Shown here: positions 16,401 through 21,355 of the stretch, piece after piece
Position numbering within the stretch: the stretch's first letter is position 1
Layout of the letters: each line of letters opens with the position of its first letter
DNA from: CAZGVW01 sp964529265
GTDB taxonomy: Bacteria > Planctomycetota > Phycisphaerae > Phycisphaerales > UBA1924
NCBI GenBank assembly: GCA_964529265.1
Contig: CAZGVW010000115.1
Span: 1-21,355, forward strand
Reading direction: 5' to 3'
Length of the DNA: 21,355 nucleotides
Translations under genes and position numbers: made by a program
Notes under the pieces: model-generated
Told to the model about the DNA's origin: nothing
Database searches by the model: none
Seen by the model: the letters and a program-made list of their open reading frames with translations, nothing else

Positions 16401-16690
16401 CGATGGAGCGCCTCGTCCCCATCCTCATGACCGCCCTCTGCGCCGCACTCGGCCTCGCGCCACTCGCCCTCGCCGCGGGCGAGCCCGGCAGCGAACTCCT
16501 CGCCCCACTCGCCATCGTCACGCTCGGCGGCCTGCTCACATCCACGTTTCTCAACCTCATCGTCGTCCCCGCCGGCTACTCGCTCGTGTTCGCGCCCTCG
16601 CGCGAACCCCGCCCGCACGACGGCGGATCACTCATCACACGCATCCACGCGTCCCTCCGCGCATCAACCACCACTGAAAAGGAGTCCTGA
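13457..16690 (+). CDS. Heavy-metal efflux RND permease (CzcA/CusA family)
   Basis: The 1077-residue length is normal for HME-RND pumps. The N-terminal helix ends in GMTVDVFPELNAPTVTIMAE, a family hallmark; large periplasmic porter regions follow at about residues 30-335 and 560-860, and two groups of membrane helices at about 338-530 and 865-1055. The proton-relay segment in helix 4 is IGVLVDDAIIDVENVFRRL: Asp405 and Glu412 match CusA Asp405 and CzcA Asp408/Glu415, while the first CzcA Asp is Ala, as in CusA. The porter stretch TGRAERDEHAEPVSNSEIEV is typical. The Met in the CusA YMPS motif is replaced (FLLAPPG), so a pure Cu/Ag role is not supported. GGGGAGGA precedes the ATG at good spacing. 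The pump would drive divalent or monovalent metal export with proton influx. Confidence 0.95.
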   Translation: MLKALIRFSLQFPSLVVISALLLVGLAAYRLPGMTVDVFPELNAPTVTIMAEAPGLAADEVEQYVTFPIETAVNGVTGVRRVRSASAIGLSIVWVDLDWGANLYDARQLVAERLAAARSGLPDDIEPFITPISSIAGEIMLISLSSPDGAAGPMDLRSYAEFDLRNKILAVPGVAQVVAIGGELPEYQVNVDQERLRLYGLTITDVVEAAGGAHSTASAGYLPNVSALEIPIRQQSRVTRPGDIASTVIKHHEGVSVTIGQVADVRLGPALKRGTASEGGSPAVILSIQKSPGTNTLALTTRIDALLDQIEPALPRGVALNRDVMRQSHFIDRSVHNVTKVLAEATVIVLIVLALFLLNLRTTLITLTALPISLAVGLLLMDGLDLGLNVMTLGGLAVAIGVLVDDAIIDVENVFRRLKQNQARSPAEQRPFAEVIFEASNEIRPAMVFATVIIVMVFIPLLFLQGLEGRFFRPLALTYMVSILASLVVALTVTPAMCRLLLRGRLGSAHGAQDGFLVRLLKRAYEPSLRAAIRSRGWVLAAAGVATAAALWLASTFGTSFLPSFNEGTFTVFLLAPPGTSLIESDRLATEVEKRLVAVEGVRSVSRRTGRAERDEHAEPVSNSEIEVTVADGRDRDAVRRDIDEILGSIPGITTMVGQPIEHRFSHVLSGTPAAVAINVFGDSLSELRRVAKEIETELSQLPEARDVNANREVMITSLPIRYRHAELAAAGLSPADAAEQVRDAIYGEVVDTVNQGVRQYDIVVRLAPSERETIAQVRDLLLHGRGGATVRLSDVADIGPERSSNLITRENALRKAVVSLNVAEGSNLGDLVDLVRERVDPIVRRAGFTVSYGGQFEAQRSATRTILVSGVAVAVVMLMLLQISTRSMRAALLVMLNMPLALIGGIAAIYLTEGRGPIANTLALIGVGGPYVPPVISIASMVGFITLFGIAVRNGILLINHYNHLMREEGVPIDEAIVRGSMERLVPILMTALCAALGLAPLALAAGEPGSELLAPLAIVTLGGLLTSTFLNLIVVPAGYSLVFAPSREPRPHDGGSLITRIHASLRASTTTEKES

Positions 16691-16692
16691 CC

Positions 16693-17211
16693 ATGCATCA
16701 CCTTCGTTCCCTGACCCTGTTCTGCGCCGCCCTCGCCCTCGCCCTCATGCTCCCGGCCTGCGGCAAGACCGACTCCGCCTCGAACAGCGGCGACGCCGCC
16801 GGCGAATCCTCCAGCCACGGACACAGCCACGACGCCGCCGCCGCCCACGACGACCACGCGCACGACGACCACGCCGACGACGACCACGCCCACGACGCCG
16901 AACCACGCCCCCTCGGCGCCATCACCATCGCCGGCGTCACGCTCGATGTCACCATCACCGGCGACCTCGCCCCCGGCGCCGAACTCCACTTCGAAGCCGC
17001 CCGCACATCCCGCCCCGCCCCCGCCGCGCTCCGCGTCTGGATCGGCGCCGAGTCCGCCGCCGGCTCAACCAAAATCAAAGCCGATGCGCACGACGACCAC
17101 TACCACGCCCACCTCCCCGCCCCCGCCCAGATCACCCCCGAGACAACCCTCTGGCTCGAAATCCAATCCGCCTCCGGCGAACGCACCGCCGCAAGCATGC
17201 CCCTCCGCTGA
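16693..17211 (+). CDS. His/Asp-rich lipoprotein at the end of the efflux operon
   Basis: I do not recognise a named family. The 172-residue product has a lipoprotein signal (LALALMLPAC, Cys23). A stretch from about residue 42 to 69 is made almost only of His, Asp and Ala, with nine His in HGHSHD, HDDHAHDDH and DDDHAH motifs. The rest looks like one small beta-sandwich domain (LGAITIAGVTLDVTITGDLA to the C-terminus), with a second HDDHYHAH cluster. AAGGAG lies 8 bases before the ATG, and the pump stop is only 2 bases away, so it is co-transcribed with the pump. Such proteins can bind Zn, Ni, Co or Cu; a periplasmic metal chaperone or buffer feeding the pump is the likely job, by inference. The gene converges on ligD with 5 bases between stops. 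Confidence 0.8.
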   Translation: MHHLRSLTLFCAALALALMLPACGKTDSASNSGDAAGESSSHGHSHDAAAAHDDHAHDDHADDDHAHDAEPRPLGAITIAGVTLDVTITGDLAPGAELHFEAARTSRPAPAALRVWIGAESAAGSTKIKADAHDDHYHAHLPAPAQITPETTLWLEIQSASGERTAASMPLR

Positions 17212-17216
17212 TGTGT

Positions 17217-20045
17217 TCACCCCACCTCCGGAACCTCCTGCTCCACCTCGAAAAACTCCGCCCACGGATCAGCCTCCCCGCGGCTGATCCTCCTCAGCGC
17301 CGAATGCATCGTCGGCGGCGATAAGACCGTCTCCGCGCTCAATCCCTCCCACGCCACCGGCATCGACACCGTCGCCGAGTCCCGCGCCCGCGTCGAATAC
17401 ACCGCCGCCGCCGTCGCCCCGAACTGATTCCGCAGATAGTCAACAAACACCTTCCCCTTCCGCCGCGCCTTCGACATCGACGCCGTGAACATCCCCGGCG
17501 CCGACGCCGCCAGCGCCTCCGCCACCGCCCGCGCAAACCCCGTCGTCTCCTCCCACCCCGCGCGACGCGCCACCGGCGCCACCACGTGCAGCCCCTTGCC
17601 CCCGGATGTCTTCACGAACGTCCGCAGCCCCGCCTCCGCCAGACTGTCGCGCACGATCAACGCCGCCTTCACAACCCGCTCCGCCTTCACCCCCTCGCCC
17701 GGATCAAGATCGAACACCAGCATGTCCGGCCGCACCGGCTCATCCAGCATGCACCCCCACGCGTGAATCTCCAGCACGCCCATCTGCGCAAGCCCGATCA
17801 GCCCCTTCTCGTCCCGCACCACGATCGCATCCTGCGATCGTCCCTCCGCCTCCACCACCGCCGTCTCGATCCCCTCCGGCCACCCCGCTCCCGGCCGGCG
17901 CTGAAAGAAGTGCGTCCCCTCAACGCCGTCCGGACACCGCACCACGCTCAGCGGCCGCCCCGCAATATGCGGCAACATCCGCGCCGCCGCCGCGAGGTAA
18001 TACCGCGCCACGTCCCCCTTCGTAATCCCCGCCTGCGGATACACCGGCCGCGCCGCGTGCGTGATCCGCACGCCACCGATCACCTCCGCATCCGGCGTCG
18101 TGCGCTTCTTCACGATCACCGCGCCCTTCGCATTCCCATCCGCGCCCGTTGCGTCCCCACGGTCCTTCGCTGCATCGCCCGCGCCCCGCGGCGGATCCTC
18201 AACGTCACTGCCTTCGCCGCCGTTCCCGCTCCCCGCCGCCGGCGCTCCCTCCTCCACCACGTCCCTCGCCGCCATGTCCTCGCGCGCACCCAGAAACACC
18301 GCGTGCCGCGCATACCCCTCCGTCGTCCACCCGCTCGATTTCGTCTCCACCACCATCTCCGGCTCAACCCACAGCACGCCCTTCGCGTCCGGGCCCTTCG
18401 GCCCCACCGCAAACGGCGACGTTTTTCTCACCATCCCCTCCAGCCGCGTCGCCAGCGCCTTCAGCGTCTTCGCATCAAACCCCGATCCCACCCGACCCCT
18501 GTAGATCAACCCCCCGCGCCCATCGAACCTCCCCAGCGCCAGCGCCCCCAGCCCCTGCCGCGAACCCGTCGGACGCGTAAACCCGCCCACCACGAACTCA
18601 TCGTGCTGCGCGAACTTGATCTTCAGCCACGTCGTCGAGCGCCTCTGCTCGTACTTCGCGTCCCGCCGCTTCGAAACAATCCCCTCCAGCCCCGCGCGCT
18701 TCCCCTCGCGCGCAAACGCCGCGCCCTTCCCCACCACGTGATCGCTGAACCGGATCGCCCCCGCCCCCACCCCCGTCCCAGCCTCCTCAATCACACGCTT
18801 CAGAAACGCCTTTCGCTCCACCAACGGCGTCTTCGATAAATCAAACCCGTTCGCATGCACCACATCGAACAGAAACAGCACAAACCCCGTCCTGTCCTTC
18901 CGGCTCAGCGCCGCCTGCAGTGCCGAAAAATCCGCGATCCCCCGCTTGTCCAGCACCACCGCCTCGCCGTCCAGCACCGCCTCATCCAACGGCAGCGCAG
19001 CCCCAGCCCGCGCCACGTTCGCAAACCGCGCCGTCCAGTCCAGCCCGTTCCGCGAGATCAGCCGCGCCTCCCCCCCGCGCAACAACATCATCAACCGATA
19101 CCCATCGTGCTTGATCTCGTGCAGCCACTCTTCCCCCGCCGGCGCCTCGTGCGCCGCTGTCGCCAGCTGCGGCTTCACCACCTTCGGAAACGCCGCCTTC
19201 CGCGCCCCCGGCAGCGCCCCCGCATCAAGACGCGACGGCGGATCAACCGCCTTCGAAGCCGCCGCGCCCGCCCGATTCCGCGGCTTCTTCTTCCCCTGCT
19301 TCTTCTTCCCCTGCTCTTGCGCCTTCCCACCCGTCCACACCAGGTCACGATCCGCCGCGATCTCATCCAGATTCCGACCGCTCACCACGCTCTCCGGACG
19401 GTCCTCCAGCGCATCGAACTCCGCCCGCGACCTCGCCGCGGCATCCCTCTTCTTCATCAACAACCAGTTCTTCCCCGCCCGCTCACCCCGCCCCTCGCGA
19501 TCCGCCTTCATGCGCACCAGCGCCCACTCGCCGTTCAGTTTCTGCCCGTGCAGACGGAACTTCAGATCCCCCTTCTCATACCCGCGCACCGGATCACCCA
19601 CCGGCGCCCACTCCCCCTTGTCCCAGATCATCACCGCGCCCGCGCCGTATTCACCCTCCGGAATCACGCCCTCGAAGTCTCCGTATTCGATCGGGTGATC
19701 CTCAACTTCAACCGCAAGCACTTTCACGCTCGGATCAAGCGATGGCCCCTTCGGCACAGCCCAGCTCTTGAGCGCGCCGTTCATGTCAAGCCTGAAGTCA
19801 TAGTGCAGCGCGCGAGCCCTGTGCTTCTGCACCACGAACATCCGGCCGCTGGCGCTCGCCTTCGTCTTCCCCGCCGGCTCGCGCGTCTTCGCAAAGTCGC
19901 GCTTGCGCCGATACGCCCCCAGCGCATCGCTTCCGGGGCTTCCGGGGGTTCCGGGGGTTCCGGGGCTTCCGGGGGTTCCGGCGGCGGGCGTTCCGGGGGC
20001 CGCCTTGTTCCTCTTCGTCTTCTTCTTCCGCAACGAGTCCGCCAT
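17217..20045 (-). CDS. ligD: Multifunctional ATP-dependent DNA ligase LigD (PE-ligase-polymerase)
   Basis: This is the 942-residue three-domain enzyme of bacterial non-homologous end joining, in the Pseudomonas order. The 3'-phosphoesterase domain has FVVQKHRARALHYDFRLD (His75, His81, Asp83, Arg85) and HPIEYGDFEGVIPEGEYGAG. The ligase domain has EIKHDGYR with nucleophile Lys312, DGEAV, EGIVSKR and WLKIKF. After an Ala/Gly/Asp-rich linker, the polymerase/primase domain has ITHAARPVYPQAGITKGDVA, FDLDPGEG with Asp779 and Asp781, and KTSGGKGLHVVAP. The enzyme trims, fills and seals broken ends recruited by Ku, whose gene is divergent next door. The frame is open to 20183, but ATG 20045 gives a sensible N-terminus; GGGAGG lies about 14 bases upstream, rather far. 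Before the PE domain is a collagen-like GTP/GSP repeat. Confidence 0.96.
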   Translation of the reverse strand: MADSLRKKKTKRNKAAPGTPAAGTPGSPGTPGTPGSPGSDALGAYRRKRDFAKTREPAGKTKASASGRMFVVQKHRARALHYDFRLDMNGALKSWAVPKGPSLDPSVKVLAVEVEDHPIEYGDFEGVIPEGEYGAGAVMIWDKGEWAPVGDPVRGYEKGDLKFRLHGQKLNGEWALVRMKADREGRGERAGKNWLLMKKRDAAARSRAEFDALEDRPESVVSGRNLDEIAADRDLVWTGGKAQEQGKKKQGKKKPRNRAGAAASKAVDPPSRLDAGALPGARKAAFPKVVKPQLATAAHEAPAGEEWLHEIKHDGYRLMMLLRGGEARLISRNGLDWTARFANVARAGAALPLDEAVLDGEAVVLDKRGIADFSALQAALSRKDRTGFVLFLFDVVHANGFDLSKTPLVERKAFLKRVIEEAGTGVGAGAIRFSDHVVGKGAAFAREGKRAGLEGIVSKRRDAKYEQRRSTTWLKIKFAQHDEFVVGGFTRPTGSRQGLGALALGRFDGRGGLIYRGRVGSGFDAKTLKALATRLEGMVRKTSPFAVGPKGPDAKGVLWVEPEMVVETKSSGWTTEGYARHAVFLGAREDMAARDVVEEGAPAAGSGNGGEGSDVEDPPRGAGDAAKDRGDATGADGNAKGAVIVKKRTTPDAEVIGGVRITHAARPVYPQAGITKGDVARYYLAAAARMLPHIAGRPLSVVRCPDGVEGTHFFQRRPGAGWPEGIETAVVEAEGRSQDAIVVRDEKGLIGLAQMGVLEIHAWGCMLDEPVRPDMLVFDLDPGEGVKAERVVKAALIVRDSLAEAGLRTFVKTSGGKGLHVVAPVARRAGWEETTGFARAVAEALAASAPGMFTASMSKARRKGKVFVDYLRNQFGATAAAVYSTRARDSATVSMPVAWEGLSAETVLSPPTMHSALRRISRGEADPWAEFFEVEQEVPEVG
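19931..19999. repeat. 9-bp tandem repeat encoding a collagen-like linker in LigD
   Basis: Five head-to-tail copies of TTCCGGGGS (S is C or G) occupy 19931-19975. A shortened copy (TTCCGGCGG), six other bases and a last copy follow to 19999. On the ligD strand they read as GTP/GSP/GTPG triplets. Nine-base units keep the frame, so copy number could vary by slippage without breaking the gene. Confidence 0.85.
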
Positions 20046-20260
20046 CGCCGCCCAGCCTACCTCCCCGCGATCAGGATTTTGTCCGGTTGTTCCCGCGCCC
20101 CGCGCAATGGTCCAACCCCCGTTATCGCGCTTTGCTGCATCATTCCGCGGGGGTTTGCGCTCCGGGCGACGATATAGTCGCACCGGCGGCGCAGAGTGGG
20201 GGGTGGGCCCGGAAGTTTCGCCGCCAGAGTGTGTGCCAGAGTTGTGAAGGGATCCTCATC
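20046..20260. other. Divergent ligD-ku spacer
   Basis: These 215 bases should hold both promoters of the end-joining pair. Towards ku, TATAGT at 20173-20178 could be a -10 box, within the dyad at 20166-20181; no good -35 is seen. Towards ligD no convincing promoter is visible. No protein-like ORF is present. Confidence 0.5.
20166..20181. promoter_or_regulatory. Dyad overlapping a possible -10 box upstream of ku
   Basis: GCGAC, six bases, GTCGC: perfect 5-base arms around GATATA. The candidate -10 TATAGT overlaps the centre and right arm, so a bound protein would block transcription of ku. It is short and may be chance. Confidence 0.3.
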
Positions 20261-21199
20261 ATGCCTCCACGCGCCATGTGGAAGGGGCAACTCCGCCTCT
20301 CGCTCGTCACCTTCGGCGTGCGCCTCTACGCCGCCACCGAAAGTTCCTCACGCGTCTCCATGAACCAGCTGCACAAAGGCTGCCACCAGCGCCTCAAGCA
20401 GCAGATGATCTGCCCCATCCACGGCCCCGTCGATCGCGACGAGATCGTCAAAGGCTACGAATACGAAAAGGACACCTACGTCATCATCGACGAGGAGGAG
20501 CTCGAGTCCCTCCGCCTCGAAACCACCAAGGCCATCGACCTCGTTCAGTTCGTGAAATCCGGCGACATCGATCCCATGTACGTCGATTCGCCCTATTTCC
20601 TCGGTCCCGATGGCCCCGTCGCCGAAGAAGGCTTCCGCGTCATCCGCGAAGCGCTCAAGCGCATGGGCCTCGTCGGCCTCGGCAAGGTCGTCATGTACGG
20701 GCGCGAGCGCATCATCGCCATCCAGCCGGAGGGCAAGGGCTTTCTCCTCACCACGCTGCGCTACGCCGACGAAGTGCGCGACGCCGCCGACTATTTCGAT
20801 GACGTCGGCAACGGCCAGGTCGATGCCGAGCAGGTCAAACTCGCCGAAACCATCATCAAGTCCAAGGTCGGCGCCTTCGATCCCTCGAAGTTCAAGGACA
20901 ACTACCGCGAAGCCTTCCTCGAACTCGTGAAGCAGAAGGTGAAGGGCGCCGAGCCCATCCTCGTCGAAGAGCACGAGGAAGCCCCCGCCGCCTTCAACTT
21001 CATGGAAGCCCTCAAGCGCAGCGTCGAGCAGTCCGGCGGCAAAGCCGCGTCGTCATCATCATCTTCCTCCTCTTCCTCCTCCTCCTCCTCCTCCAAGAAA
21101 CCCGCCGCCGCCTCCAAGTCCCCCTCCCAGAAAAAGAAACCCGCCGCCAAAAGCGTCCCTTCTTCCGAATCCAAGAAAAAGACCCGCAAGCGCGCCTGA
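20261..21199 (+). CDS. ku: Ku DNA end-binding protein
   Basis: The 312-residue product starts MWKGQLRLSLVTFGVRLYAA a few residues in, the typical opening of bacterial Ku. It keeps the family order: NQLHKGCHQRLKQQMICP, VDRDEIVKGYEYEKDTYVII, IDLVQFVKSGDIDPMYVDSP, YFLGPDGPVAEEGFRVIREA, GKVVMYGRERIIAIQPEGKG, and LAETIIKSKVGAFDPSKFKD near residue 210. Bacterial Ku forms a homodimeric ring on DNA ends and recruits LigD, encoded divergently 215 bases away. The frame is open from 20087, but GAAGGGA 8 bases before ATG 20261 and family length set this start. After the core, residues 264-278 are fifteen Ser, followed by a Lys/Ala/Ser/Pro-rich tail ending KKKTRKRA. Basic tails are known in bacterial Ku and bind DNA; the long Ser run is unusual. 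Confidence 0.96.
   Translation: MPPRAMWKGQLRLSLVTFGVRLYAATESSSRVSMNQLHKGCHQRLKQQMICPIHGPVDRDEIVKGYEYEKDTYVIIDEEELESLRLETTKAIDLVQFVKSGDIDPMYVDSPYFLGPDGPVAEEGFRVIREALKRMGLVGLGKVVMYGRERIIAIQPEGKGFLLTTLRYADEVRDAADYFDDVGNGQVDAEQVKLAETIIKSKVGAFDPSKFKDNYREAFLELVKQKVKGAEPILVEEHEEAPAAFNFMEALKRSVEQSGGKAASSSSSSSSSSSSSSSKKPAAASKSPSQKKKPAAKSVPSSESKKKTRKRA
21050..21094 (+). repeat. Trinucleotide (TCN) repeat coding for 15 Ser in Ku
   Basis: Fifteen consecutive Ser codons, mainly TCC in the second half (seven in a row at the end) with TCG, TCA and TCT before. It is an in-frame triplet tract that could expand or shrink without a frameshift. Confidence 0.9.
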
Positions 21200-21308
21200 C
21201 GAGCAGGTGCCACTCAACGCCGTGAACTCGTGATCACCGGTTGATTCAGAAGTTCTGCGTGGACAGTGGTTTAGCAATCGCGCCAGTGTGCGCGGCCTCC
21301 GAGCCGAT

Positions 21309-21329
21309 GGTTGTTGTGCTGCAGCAACC
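21309..21329 (+). promoter_or_regulatory. Hairpin just upstream of the last gene's ribosome site
   Basis: GGTTGTTG, loop TGCTG, CAGCAACC: an 8-base stem with one G-T wobble, ending 6 bases before AAGGAGG. It could influence translation of the gene that starts at 21348, or end transcription from ku. Confidence 0.3.
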
Positions 21330-21347
21330 AGAAGCAAGGAGGCCACG

Positions 21348-21355
21348 ATGTTCAA
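21348..21355 (+). CDS. Start of a further gene (cut by window edge)
   Basis: ATG TTC AA follows a near-perfect Shine-Dalgarno AAGGAGG (21336-21342) at 5 bases. Only two whole codons are inside the window, so the product cannot be named. The 148 bases between the ku stop and this ATG differ in texture from the dense operons around and could be the left end of an insertion element, but I see no inverted terminal repeat to support that. Confidence 0.45.

Noticed and set aside
16810..16910. Repetitive CAC/GAC DNA that resembles a tandem repeat
   Set aside because: Explained by the His/Asp-rich coding sequence of the lipoprotein; no fixed unit length.
18855..20177. Plus-strand ORF of 440 aa opposite ligD
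   Set aside because: His/Arg/Pro-rich shadow of ligD; the ligD frame has all catalytic motifs.

Overview
The window is GC-rich bacterial DNA, most likely from a planctomycete of the Phycisphaerae type. The main clue is the secreted protease at 1877-6907. It ends in a two-loop, dockerin-like Ca2+-binding repeat (DVDGDGVVDAAD and DIDHDGVVDGKD) and carries stacked beta-sandwich domains of a kind common in that class. The genus cannot be told from the sequence.

Left part (1-7518), partly accessory. The left edge cuts a ParB-type/DNA-methyltransferase gene on the minus strand (2-574), a phage or mobile-element type of gene. Upstream of it are a possible 63-residue ORF and an AraC-family gene; both junctions are 4-base ATGA overlaps. 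A 452-base spacer separates these from the very large secreted subtilase. After its terminator-like hairpin comes a scar of past integration: the 3' end of a tRNA or tmRNA without its 5' half, read antisense inside a leftover ORF that looks like an integrase tail, with a perfect 16-bp palindrome beside it.

Middle part (7515-17211). A periplasmic serine beta-lactamase-like hydrolase and a cupin-AraC regulator lie on the minus strand. Transcribed away from them is a compact heavy-metal efflux operon: a Cys/His-rich exported protein, a TolC-like lipoprotein, a membrane-fusion adaptor, a CzcA/CusA-type RND pump, and a His/Asp-rich lipoprotein. The last four are coupled by a 4-base overlap or 2-3-base gaps. 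Every member except the TolC-like protein and the pump has an obvious His-rich stretch, which suggests periplasmic metal capture and hand-off to the pump.

Right part (17217-21355). A complete two-gene bacterial non-homologous end-joining module: LigD (PE-ligase-polymerase order) and Ku, divergently transcribed from a 215-base spacer. LigD converges on the efflux operon with only 5 bases between stops. Both proteins carry low-complexity extensions: a collagen-like GTP/GSP linker at the LigD N-terminus and a 15-Ser plus Lys-rich tail on Ku. The window ends at the first codons of another gene with a strong Shine-Dalgarno.

I see no CRISPR array, rRNA or complete tRNA. I do not see a clearly new defence system. 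The least ordinary items are the domain-within-domain insertion in the protease, the integration scar at 7168-7518, the double ATGA junction at 571-762, and the His-rich proteins flanking the efflux pump.
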